Assembly: GCA_003952965.2 (NCBI GenBank)
Contig: CM025854.1
Span: 20,940,111-21,004,110 of the forward strand
Direction: 5' to 3'
DNA: 64,000 bases
Origin: Morella rubra
Lineage: Eukaryota; Streptophyta; Magnoliopsida; Fagales; Myricaceae
This document shows positions 10,981 to 23,255 of the stretch, in pieces (position 1 is the first letter of the stretch; every line of letters starts with the position of its first letter). A program made the translations under genes and the position numbers. The notes beneath the pieces are model-generated. The model did no database searches, was not told where the DNA came from, and was given only the letters and a program-made list of their open reading frames with translations.

Positions 10981-13900
10981 TTATCTAAGCACGTCCGTTC
11001 TGTCCATCGCAATCAATGCGTTACCCTTTTCGTCACCAGAATCGACGACAGGAAGCCCACAAGAAACCCGATCTTGGGGTAACAAATCCTTGCTCCCCCT
11101 TGTTGCGGAATGGCTGTAACTCTTGCTCAGCATGCTGGGCTTTCGCAGCCTGTTCTTACCAGGGTCAAAGCCCTGACTCTTGCTTATCCCTGGTGTCCCT
11201 CTTTTCTTACTTGCACACTGTAGCATCTCCTGGTCTTCAGCAGTTAGCACGAGTGACTTGGCATTGGTTGGCACTTGCTGCTTGGGCTGCTCGGCTGTTG
11301 TCAACCCGGATGCTGAGTCTGGGGACTTATTGGGTGACCTCATGCCACCGCCGTTTGCATCCAACTTGTTTTGGCTGACCAAATGGTGAAGCCATAATAG
11401 TAGTTCAAGTACATAAGATTCTGTTTTTGCCTTATGTGCATGGTAGAGTGTCTCTATTCGAATCACTTCTGTCTGCGAAGAAGGCTTCCGGTTTAACTCG
11501 GAACTGTATGAATGCAAGCAAAATCATATCTTATGAAGGACATTCAAAGGACAAGAAAAACTCCCGTTCACATTCATAAGAAAAAATGAAAAATTTAAAG
11601 CTTTAAATTCCCGTTACTCACCCAGTTGTTGCCCACTCCCCAACCCAGCCAAAACCATGATGGGCCCTGAAATCGTTTATTTGCAACCAAGAGCAGAAAA
11701 CTAATGATTAGACCAAAACAGAAGCTATGAAACCAAAGGCTAAGGCAATAGGCACAGATAGAAGGAGACGAATGAGCAGCTGGGCATCTTTACTTGGCTG
11801 TGTTTGTGGCAATTGGGACAAGCCACTGCAACGTCTTTTCCATCTCAGCTTTGATATCTGTAACAGTGAGCTACACGAAACAAATGCAGAAGGAAACCCA
11901 TCATCTTGCATGTACTTGGGGCCCCGCGGGAAAGGGGGGGGGGGGGGGGGGGGGATGTGAAAACAGATGAAACTCATCATCCGAATATATTTAACTGTGC
12001 CCTATTTGTACAAGGGAGACTGGATGTTCCTGGAGATTAGTTGTGTACTCAAAGAGCCCTCACCATCTTCTCCTTGAAAAATAAATAAATTAAACAGAAT
12101 ACCTCCAAAGATGACTATACCTCTACTTTAGCAGGGAAAGGTTGCAATTTGGAGCGTAGGGCCGATTTTACATTAGGTGGCAAGCTCTGGTATAATGCAT
12201 CCCTTGTATTTGGAGCCACAGAATTCGAACGGATTACCTAAAATCAGATTTCATCAAAACCTAGCTGAATCAAGAGATTTAAGATACTAGATGTAGACAA
12301 AGACCCAAGCTGATCCAGCCAGATAATGCTGCAACAAGAATGTGTTTGCTATAAAACAATAAAATCCCTATAATGCAGAAAAGGGAATATCCCCAAAACA
12401 ACATTAGTTTTCTTTCAAAACCAGTTTGTCCATTAATATTGAAGCCCGATATTCCACACTTTGAAATGCAAAGTGACCATCTTCTGTCAGTTTTGAGATT
12501 GAAGGTTCATAATCAATGTGCACAGTTTTTCTCATTGCTAACTTCATCATCTTATCATCTTTTTTTCTTTCTTTCGATTTTAACTTTAAATAATCTAATT
12601 GTGTTTTATGAAGGAGTCAAGCACTGAAGAACTTAAGTACACTGGTAGTGAACATCCCCAAAAATTATGAATGTTCAGATAATGAACGAAGTGAATATAC
12701 AAAAGAAGCCACACTGCCTTGTGTATACTCATTAGGAAGACTTGACAAGATTATAAATTACAACTAACAGTAGCAACAACAACTGAATAAATTCTCAACG
12801 AATCAGATTTTCAGGAAATCCTAAAGAAAGTGTGGAAGAAACTACATAACGTGAAAGAAGACAATTAGCAGAGATGGCACACGCACCAAATTATCAATTT
12901 GAATAATGATATTTGCATAATGCAATGCAAGGCCAGCAGGTCCCAATCTTGGGTGACTGCTCAAAGATTCATCCACTGGTTTGTGACTGCCTGCAAAAGG
13001 CAGATAGAGAAATAATTAACATGTGTTCCAAATATTAATTAAAAACAAACCAAATAGCGCTATAGTGAACATATATAATGAAAAAACAACCCTAAAATGT
13101 CACTCTAAACCAGACATTGTCTCCCAAAGGCCCAACACAATACCAGTTGTTTCTGATCAGGTATATACCAAAATTACTAGAATACTGCCTTGCTGACTGA
13201 AGTTTATACAGGGATGGTGTTATAGACAAATAATGGAAAATTCTTGCAAATTAATTAGGGGTGAGCTATTGGACATGATAAGCATGATGACAATGATGAT
13301 GATATAACTACCGGTATTATCTGAGGTTGAACAGTATACTACTCAAAGAAATGACCAAGTAAGAGTGCAAGCTTAAACATAGTTAACATCCTAAATGCAA
13401 ACATACCAGAGCTGCTGAAGGCATTATGTAGCTCCAAATGTAAAAAATGGACAATCTCTACAAGCTTCTCCATCACCTGCAATCCAATTATTGGATCTTT
13501 GAATCATCACGTTCTAGTTTTTTCTAAGACAAAATTTCATTTTCTATTGAATAAGAATTCCTTAATTTCCAGCAGAAAGAAAGATAAAAAGCACTACAGA
13601 AACATATTACAGCCAACCAACAAAAAATGTAAATATGCACAGATATGCAATGCAGCTATTACAGTAAAACAATTTGCGTTAGGCAAAAAGCAACTTTTCT
13701 AGGTTTGTTTCTCTCCCTTCCCTTTTGCTCATTGCTTCATCATTGCATCTCTCTATCATAGTAGAAGTTGTTGAAAAGCTAAAGCTCATGCTGCAGCAGC
13801 TGCACTACTTTGAGACATTAGAAATCAAAGGAAAGTTTTCTGGTTTTTCAAATCAAATCCAATAGATTCTTTTTAGCTTATATAGATATTTGCGGTTTAA

Positions 13901-16900
13901 GAAGTGAATTTAAGAGAGCACTTCTTCAAAAATTATTCTTTGGCCATGAATGGCGTTGCAGAAAAGATGGAGATCTAGAGAAGGATTGGGACAGATCGTG
14001 AGCAAAATAGGAAGGGAGATAAAGGACTATTTAAAATGACACTTTGACCATGTAGGCACCCATTTTGTACCCAGCTAACGATCATTATTCCCTGTTCCCG
14101 ATGATATAACAATGTTCTGCTCCCATTAGAAGAGAGATTTTGGTCAAGTCTATCAAAGACAAAAGGAAGAAAACAGACTTCTACATGTTGCTAGAATGTC
14201 CCACTCATATTTGTCAACAGTGTATGCTTGTTGATTTCTTGAAGACACAGCCTACTGAACTTTTGGTTCTGTAGCTCAAACGCCACTTTGACTTCAGTTT
14301 GTCCATTCTTTTATTGTGTATTTGTACATGTTCAGCACAGATCTAGATTCATACTTCGTGGTGCCTGTTATGGCTCATGCTATTGTCAAATTCTGAGGTG
14401 AGGATTTACGACTACATCTAGTTGTGAAGAGCTTGGAAATTTGCATAGTGGATGGAGGTTGGTTCGTGGTCCCTCTGAACCTGGTAGTGAAATTGTTTTC
14501 TCTGCCCTAGCCCAAGAGAGTTGTAACACCATTCTGGGCCAATTTTAGGATGGTCGACTGGACGACTTCAATCTATCTTTTTGGGAGGGGTGCTCACGGA
14601 CCTCCTTCACAGTGTAAAAAATTAAAAGAAAAGCAAAATAAAGATTGGCGATTCGGCAAAAGAACTGGGTGTAATCCTTAGGATCCTAACACACCCGCTA
14701 CATTAGACACACCAACCAACGCAAACAAGTCAAAGAAACGAGATCGTTCATCAATTGAAAAGCTATTTAAGGCAGTGCTCTAACCTCTTCCATACTCCAG
14801 GACCAGAGTGATTTTTTCTTTAAATTTTTCACTTGCTTTCTTTGGTTTTTCAGTTCTGCCCGCAAGCTGACACCTACATCACAAATAGATACTAAAAACT
14901 GATTGCTTAAGACATAAATGAAAGTATTACGTAGATTAATAGCCTAAGCAACTTACGACAGATGAATTGTTACTCTTCCACACAGAAACAAATGTACATG
15001 TACTCAACAAAGTGATATCTTACTCCTGGCCCTAGTGCTGGGAAAAAATAAAAGATGGTGCTAACAATGGCAAGAGCTCTTTAGTGCTGAAAAATGCTGT
15101 AAGAGCAAGCACATAACACAAGAATAAAACAAGCATTTGGTAGTGGCCCAGCCCAAATAGAGTAAAAGTAGTTCTTATTTTTTTCATTTATTTAGAACCT
15201 TAAGCAAGATGTTTTTCTTCCTGAATTCGTTGTATTTCAAGCGATAGTTAAGGAATGAGTTCAAACTTATACAGGGAAGGAGGCAGTTTTTTAATCTCGG
15301 GGTCAGACCAATGGTATAATGACCATGATACACACTCTCATGATACTGGGCAAATCTAAAAAAAATTATGAATAGAAAGTACCATCCAAGACAGAAGTAC
15401 AGAATTCTTTTATTTTAAGAAGCCGACACTCATAAGAAAAAAGAAAAACTATCAATAAAATTTGTCAAGAGCAAAATTATTTGACTTAAAATTTAAATCC
15501 TAACTGTTATTTTCAAAACAAAAAAGAAATAAGGTATAGAAGAAAACTCCTGGATTCCCTAGACGACAAAAGTAAAGCTCCAAGAGACAAGAATCACATT
15601 GATTGTCGTCGCTAAACATTAAAATGTGTTTGGCAAAAGGATCAGTCGACTGATGGTTTTCACTTTGATTGTCTCTCTTCTTTTTCTTGTCTTTGTCATA
15701 TTTCGGACAGCATACCTGTTATTAAAGTTATAAAGTTAAATTGGAATTCTTCCCTTGGAAGACATGTTTAGGGCATTCTCGTTGATTATTCTTAACTTGA
15801 AATTGGACTTGCTTGATGTTTGTAATCCGTATGTAGCATGTATTTTCACAACAGTTCCATTGCAAGTATGTCATGCTTATGGCCAAATTATTTTCTGTCC
15901 AATTCATATCACCATAAAAGAAAATTCCAGTTGCTTCAAGCCAGGTAGTCAATGTAAAAACTAAAATACTTGTTCTCCTAACCTCTGATGTTTCCAGAAC
16001 CTTTTTATTTCCAGGAATAAAAGTAGAACTAGTAGCAGTACTCTTGAAAGTAACATGTACAATTAGATTAATATGTGTGCCTCTGCATAAAATGAACAGC
16101 TGCATTTTGCACAAAAAACGGAGACAAAAAGAAAAGTTGGCAATGACCTCTCTGACTGGCAACCGAACTTTCCTCTAGATGCCTACGCTGATATTCTTGC
16201 TCGAATCTGTCCAACACATGCAATTCATGGTATAATTCCTGAGACCAAAATACACATAAGATTTCATCTCCTTTAATATTTGAATCAGTAGTGATAAGCT
16301 GAAGCAATTTTTCAAGATCTTGGCACACATATCACTACTAAAGATAATACATTGAGGCCTTCAGTTGTAGCTGCCAAAGAAATAAAAACCGATTAAACCT
16401 GAACTATTGCATCAACCAATATGGCAGAGAAAGAAAATGCCACTGCTGCTTCCTGCATACATGACTACATTTATTCAAACTTTTTCAAACATCATCCAGA
16501 CAGAGTTGAATTTGCCAAAAGAATTTTCTTTTCTTTCAATGTAGGACAGCTTTCAGAAACCTGCCATATGGCTCCCACTGAATACAACCATCCAACGATT
16601 AAACATGATTTTTAAGGGGATGGAAGAGTCCAAATACTAACCCCAAGTCAAAACAAAGTGAAAAACAATTGCACGTAAGTTAAAAAGAATTTGAACAAGA
16701 TTCAAGATTAAGTCACTGTCCTTATTAATCCAGGACACCAATTTGGTTCTACTTCTAACCGACACATGAAACCATTCACTAGTGCCCTTTTCTCTACTGC
16801 TATAGCAAATATAATCAAGCATCTATTTGATACAACAAGTTATGATCTGAACTTAGTGAAGCCAGTAAAAAAGACTGTCATATAAAGATGTTTATAAATG

Positions 16901-19790
16901 GCACTGAACTTCACATTTACTTGCAATCTAAGGTGATGCTTTGTTAGGAAAAATTTTAAGCTTAAAAAAAAAAAAAAAAGAGTCAAAATTTTTAGAACCG
17001 AACTCTCAAAATTTTGTCCTACAAACTCAAAATTATTAAAGCTTTTGCTTCTCAAGCAACATATAAGATTACCCCTTTACAGCAACCGAATCAAATTTAT
17101 AGGCGAACATTTTCTCATACAAACTCAAAATTCCTAATATAAGATTGCTTTTACAGGCAAACAACTTCTGGCCAAAAGACACTCAAATTTACATTCTGTT
17201 GCCAAAAGACACTCATAATATTTGAGCCTCCAAAGTTTTTTCAATCAACTTCTTCATACTTTTTCTAATTCAAAGGATAATACTTACAGCTGTAAACTGA
17301 ACCAACGTCATTAGTTGCTGCATCACCAACTCTGCTTCCTCCTTCAGTTGCTTTTGAGGGATAAGTTCTCTGCTGATTCTGGAAAGTGTATCAGGAAGTC
17401 ACCAAGTAAGGACGGTGCCATGATATGTGTAGTGGACCTATATCCTAACCAAATAAGCAAGTGAAATTTGTGTTACTTCTCAAAATAACGGTCCAAGTCA
17501 TGCCATTGAGCATCTTTACAGCGATTTCCAAAACGAACCACCTCTCCTGAGAATATATTCAACTCCTCCCTGTACACATAATTTAATTATTTCCTCTCAG
17601 ATCAAAGTTTGGAAAGACAAAGAACTGATACACTGAAAACCACTACAAGCAACATCAACAATTGGATGGAAGACAATTGCAAGTATTAGTCACTTCATCC
17701 ATTATCCACCTTTTGTCAGCTGCAACAATCGCTAGGAGTTCCTCCATATCTTCTGATACTAGATTATGCACACCATCTGAAGGAAGCACCACTTCTTTCA
17801 AGTTCCTAATACTTCTCTTTGAAAGCGATTGCATAAGATTGGAACCTTTCACAACAGTGTTTGCAACCTCAAACGCTAAAATAGAAAGTTCATTGCCTTT
17901 AGTTGCTGCTCCAGAAACAAAACCACTTCCTCGATTCAAATTTGTCATGCTGCTTCCAAGCGTATCCAAGACTTCTACTGCTTTCCCAAGCCCAACAGTT
18001 CCAGCCCTCCCTAGACGTGAACTCACCTCTGAGACCTGCAATATTGCAGTAACTATTAGGGGCTCTTTACTAGTGTCTTATTGGGCATCCTAATAAATCA
18101 GTTACTAAACAGGAGAAAATTTATGGAGTATGCTAATGCAAAATGTTAGTCAGAGCAGCATCATGCTTATGAATGACACTACGCTTATGTGTGGAGTGGC
18201 TGCATGACGAAGCACTCCAATTCTTAACTAAGACTCAGGACACATAAGTACACTGGAAGGAAGACCTGTGTAGTCATGGATTTAAAAGGTTTTCTGTTGG
18301 CCTTGCTTCTCTTTGTGCTCTTCAAATTCTGCTAATCTAATAAAATTAGGGTGTACACAGTGGCAACTAGACGACACAAGATAGGCACTTGGGATTTCAC
18401 TGGATGTGCCATTTGTTCTGCCTCTTAGAACTCTAAATGTATATGTGGCTCATGCAAATTAGTGGAGCATCAAGTAACTAGATGACCTTAGAACATCATT
18501 TCCAGAGTATCTGAGGAGCTTCGAATGAGATGCATTTTTTCCCTGTACACCAGGCATTAAAAAAACAAAGATATTTAGGCAGTTCTACACTATGTGGGCT
18601 AATTGTCGAGTTTAATTGTTTGTTTGGATGTTCTTCTTTTTCCTCCTCCATTTAGCTGATTTGAATCGTCTAATTTGTCTAAATAAAAGAAACTTGTGAG
18701 TATAAACATTCATGAAGACAAATTGTAGACGGACACCCTTGGATCCTTGGTATTACGGGGTTTTATTCCTCGGAAGTTTGGCACAACTTTGTAAGGTTTA
18801 TTGGACTGACTCTATAGAGCGGACATAATCTGATTTTGTTGTAAATCAGGCTAGAAGAACATGATGAGGTGCGGAATACTGAGATTTTCATCAAGAAAAG
18901 AAAGAGAATAGAGAGAAGCTCAGATAGGACGAAGGAGGATGAATTCCAAGTAAACTCCAATTTGGGATGGATATGCAGTGGTATATCATTATGTGCCACC
19001 AAGGGCTTAAAGCCAGGGTTCAATGGTTGTTTTTAAAATTTAATGGGACTAAAAAAAAAAAAGTTTATCCATATCCACGAGTTCGATTCACCACGAGCTC
19101 ACAGTACTAATTCTTCATTCTCTCGTTTTGGCTGTCACTCAGGGCACTGCTTTTTCTGTTCTTCTTGTCTTGCATTGAGGTAGTTTTTAATAATCATGCG
19201 ATATCACGTACTTGTGTTAGTTCTTGCTCAGTGTCCAAAACATCGCCCATCTCTGCACTATACTTTCCTTCTATCACCTCCTAAAAGGTGTATTTCTCGT
19301 ACACGGGAAGTTATCTAAGAGATGTCCAGAAAGAAAGAGTTTTAACTACGAATAAAGAACACGTGCAGATGGACTATCCGGCAATAACTCAGTCACCAAT
19401 ATGAAGAGGTGAAATGTAGAGGAGTCGGGAAATCTATTGTCAGCAACCGAAAGCACCTACCTTTGCCACTGCTGCCTGCGTCGACCTTATTGATCTAGAT
19501 TTGTGTGACAAGGGGCCCCCAGGGTTGTAGCGTGGAATTCCGTCATAGAAATCCTCCGAACTCGTGGTCCCGTATGGACCTGCTCCTGCCGCTGCTGTAT
19601 CGGTCTCACGATACGCAATGGATTCTTGCACCTCCTGTTTCGGTTGTCGTACCTCCAGCGTCTTCTGTGGCGTAGTCGTCCAATTTCCACTCTTGTGCGC
19701 ATTTGACTGGTAACGATCATCATGGTAAGCATTCGCTTTGGCAGAAACCGTGTTACTGTGTTTGGAACTCTTTGAACACAGCGCTCCCAT
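10981..19790 (-). CDS. PSI1: PSK SIMULATOR 1-like protein (DUF3475 + DUF668), N-myristoylated type
   Basis: Twelve exons in transcript order: 19790-19461, 18035-17710, 17569-17477, 17378-17288, 16238-16148, 14873-14785, 13476-13407, 12990-12887, 12237-12121, 11870-11794, 11666-11622, 11503-10981. They total 1956 nt, 651 residues, in one frame. The start MGALCS carries the Gly-2/Ser-6 N-myristoylation pattern and a nearby Cys, so membrane association is likely. DUF3475 lies around residues 150-205 (LSILAFEVANTVVKGSNLMQ, LKEVVLPSDGVHNLVS) and DUF668 around residues 355-515 (LGPAGLALHYANIIIQIDNL, KTLQWLVPIATNTAKAHHGF, GWVGEWATTG). The C-terminus keeps the TAEDQEML and GISKSQ blocks. In Arabidopsis the PSI proteins promote growth and act with phytosulfokine signalling; that role is transferred by homology. 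Which of PSI1-3 is the true orthologue is not settled. The first intron is 1.4 kb, and intron 9 contains a 21-base poly-G/poly-C tract. Confidence 0.92.
11934..11954. repeat. Poly-G tract (21 G) in a PSI1-like intron
   Basis: There are 21 consecutive G on the plus strand, so poly-C in the pre-mRNA of the minus-strand PSI1-like gene, between the exons ending at 12121 and starting at 11870. It is one of five long G/C homopolymers in the window. Confidence 0.95.
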
Positions 19791-20942
19791 CGTCCCAGAT
19801 TCACCCCAATTACACACAAAGCTCTCAGTTCATGGGACCGTCCCTTTTTCGAATTCTGATACGCACCACCACCGAACCTAAATTAAGAGAGACGACAATA
19901 CAAAATTTAGAATTCTATTGAAGCCTATGATTGAACGATTCCAGATGGAGAAGAGGCGCTAGAAGGGTGGATAGAGTTGACGGAGGCAAATGAAAGCCCA
20001 CCCTCTTTCGTTTAAATCAGGCCCTTTAGGTATAACTATTAGTTGTGTATATGATAGATTACGAAAGAGAAAGAACGGATGCATAGTTGTGTCCAAGAAG
20101 ACACAGAGTTCCACCGACGGCCTACCGGCTTAGACTGGGAGCTGGTGGGAAATGGTCAATGTTCAAACATGTCAGCTGAGCTCCTTTTTCCATTTTACTA
20201 CTTGGCAATGTATAATAGATGGACGGATGCCTGGGTGACCAATTTCGAAATCGATTCGGCTGCTGCAGTGCTCGGCCCGGCTCGCTACGGATATGGCTCG
20301 ACAACGACTTCATTGAACGCGTTGATTTTGGTGCTGCCAAAATTTTGACTTTCGATCATCCATCTGTTCTTCCCAGCGAAGTATTGCCTCAACGGCAAAT
20401 TTTTGGCTCCTAGCGATTCAACCAACTTCTCACAAAATCACTCCACCATTTCACAATTTCAGAATACTTTTGAACCGATTTTCTTTCTGATAACCATTTT
20501 GAAAATCCGTTCTTGTGTAGGTGTTTCCCTTTTTACTGGTTTATCAAATTTTGTAGACATGATTTGTTTGTACAACAATAAACATAGTACTGCGAGGAAT
20601 TTTTGTCTTTTTCCCTTCGCCGGTTCGCCTCGGAGGCATTCGTTGCAGGGTTTGGGGTCGGCGAGCGGAGAGTCGAGATAGGAGATGAACGACAAGCCTA
20701 TTGCGCCAATGGGTGAAAATTTGATGCTCAGGGGAGTAAAGTCTGGGTTGAGATACCGATGTTGGGGACACACCCCTCATTAGCCGCGTTTCTGGGCAAC
20801 TTCTGCTGCTTACAACCTGGATAAGAGCCAGTTATTTCTTCTAGCATTTTCGTTAGAATAAATAATCAATTTAACAACAAATTGAAAAATACTCTCAAAC
20901 AGCTCATCACCAAACAAATCGGACTTTTCATTTTCGAAGAGT

Positions 20943-21325
20943 GGCTCTTGCCTATTGATGCGTGAGTGAGAGATCGATGGCGATCCGCTTTGTTTTTGTT
21001 TTTTTTCCTTTTTCTTTTTCTCTAACTAAGAGGAGAGGGATAATCAATTTAGTAGCCCCTCGGCACGCAGCCAGCTCAACATTTTGACAGGCAGGTCACT
21101 TTTTTATCAATTTTTATATTTAAAATTTTAATTACTATTCTAAAATTTTGACACTCAAACACAATCTTTTTACACTTAAACACAATATAAAAGTGTCTCT
21201 TGCCTATTGATGTGTGGTGAGAGATTGATGGAAATTTGCTTTATTTTTATTTTTTTTTCTCTAACCAAGAAGGAAGGGATAATCAGTTTAGTAACCCCTC
21301 TGCGCAGCTAAACATTTTGGAGCCT
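20943..21325. repeat. Local direct duplication, offset about 251 bp
   Basis: The segments at about 20943-21090 and 21194-21325 share the same order of blocks: GGCTCTTGCCTATTGATG-like, GTGAGAGAT.GATGG, a T-rich run, TCTCTAAC.AAGA, GGGATAATCA.TTTAGTA.CCCCTC, and ending .CAACATTTTG. Single-base differences throughout make this an old duplication. The origin is unknown. Confidence 0.8.
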
Positions 21326-22241
21326 TCATAAAAATGAGATATTTTAATTTTAATTTTAAAAATAATAAATTTAGAATTAAACCTTAATTTTACTTTTTTA
21401 CCTTTTTTTAGATATAAAATTATTAATTAAACTTTTATATTTAAGTATAGTTAATAAATCAATTTTGATGGATAAAATTGTTAAACTGTTTAATCTTTAT
21501 TGAGGCATAGTTGTGTCAATAGTTTTTTATAATATTTTAAAAATTTTATGTATACAACTACTATTATATATGCAATAAAATAATTTAAAAAATATTAGAC
21601 TTTTTATTTCAATAGTTGCTATACTTAGGAAAAAAATTGGTTGTGTTTTGGTGTTTAGTAAAAAGAACAAATTTTTTTTTAAGTAAGCAAAAAGAACAAT
21701 CCATCCACTGGGCCTAGTGAATTATTGATGGTGCTAGTTTCTCGTCACTTTTTGCTTGTCTGCTTGAAATTGAACCCTCTTGATATTACAATTTGGGACA
21801 TTTTCTAAAATTTCAAATCACACTCGAAAATGACCAATATAATTTTCCTCTCACAATTTTATGAACAAATGCTTAATGAATTAATCTTTCAAAAAATGTG
21901 AAAATAAACTATATTAACTACTCTTGAAATTTGTACAGGAATTAAAAGCTTATTACAATCCTAAGAAATATTATTATATTAATAAAATTTCTGACTTTAT
22001 CTTATATAAAGATTCTTCAATTGATTAAAATTTATGGTAATTGAGACGAGTGAAATCTAATGAAATTTCAGACTGACTTTATAATTAAAAAAAACACAAT
22101 TAATGATTTTTTTTTTACATAGAAGGAAACTAAAGTCAGAAAATGATATAAAAATAACGTGACAGAACCCTATCCAACAACATTCCATTAACTATAGAAT
22201 CATGATAGTTTGACCATTTTCTTATTAAAAATATCGAATTT

Positions 22242-22437
22242 AGGTGGTGTTTGAGTGCCAAAAAAAAAATTATGAAGTGGTTAAAATTTTGTTATGCCAG
22301 AGTCTCTGAAAAAGTGAAAAGAGAATATTTGAATGAATATAAAAGTGAAAAAGAATAATTTGATGAGAGAGAAAAAGACTGTTTTGTAAATTTTTTTAAT
22401 TAAGCGTGTCCAAAATTTTAACACTTAAACACCACTA
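22242..22437. mobile_element. MITE-like element with GGTGGTGTTTGAGTG inverted ends
   Basis: The left end AGGTGGTGTTTGAGTG (about 22242) matches the reverse complement of the right end (TAGTGGTGTTTAAGTG, ending about 22437), with an A-rich interior of about 195 bp and no coding capacity. The class is uncertain; I found no clear target-site duplication. Confidence 0.5.
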
Positions 22438-23255
22438 AATATTGTGAAATACATATTATTTAAAATTTCACATATATATCATTAAATAAAGTAAGATTTA
22501 TTATTGTGTTTATCTCTTGAATTAAACCATATAATATGAGTAAAAGAATAATAAAGAATTTTGATAATAAAAAAAAAGCTTAATATTTTTATCATGATAT
22601 TAATTTTGTTGCTCACAGCGTCCTGGACTTTTTCTTAAAACTTTAATGGTTATTTGTATTTTGAAGACATTAAAAAATGAAAAATATTAAAATAAATTAT
22701 TATTATTATTTTTAAAAAAAGTAGAGGTGCACAAAAACTTAAGGAAAAAGGCTGGTAATAAATAGTGTCCGTTATTCAGAAAAAATAAAATAAAATAAAA
22801 AATATATATATATTTACTGTCTGTTGGTGACGACTCCCGATATGGACAATTGGCATCGAGAGGACTGGCAGGTGACAAGTGACGTTCTCGCATCGACCAT
22901 TCGACCTTGTCTTGCTACCCTTTAGATCCGCGGTTTAGAGAAACCGAGAGCGCCGTAGGGACGGGAAAAAGTGGAAGAAAGAAAGGGGCAGTGGGGACAG
23001 TCAGCTTGTTCGAAATCGCCATAATCACTGATCCAATCAACTGTTCAACTTAGAACCAGTCACCAGTTCTCAGTCTAGGGTTTCCAAGTCCTCTCGCTTG
23101 CTTGCTCGCAGTGGTCCTCTCACTGATGAATCCCATTCGGTTATTACCTCCCCTTGATATTTACAACTTTTGCCATCAGCATCGGTCTCCTGATCACGAC
23201 TGCCGTTCATGAAAATATTTCTCCTATATGTATGTTTACCTAGATATATAGATAG

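Larger units (their letters stand above)
19791..23255. other. Intergenic region with divergent promoters, a local duplication and a MITE
   Basis: The spacer separates the PSI1-like gene (minus) from the NIPA gene (plus). It holds a direct duplication (20943-21090 and 21194-21325) and a MITE-like element (22242-22437), listed separately. The part near 22830-23255 is GC-richer and includes CTAGGGTTT at about 23076; it is probably the NIPA promoter and 5' leader. The open frames at 20079-20780 show no recognisable domain. Confidence 0.5.
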
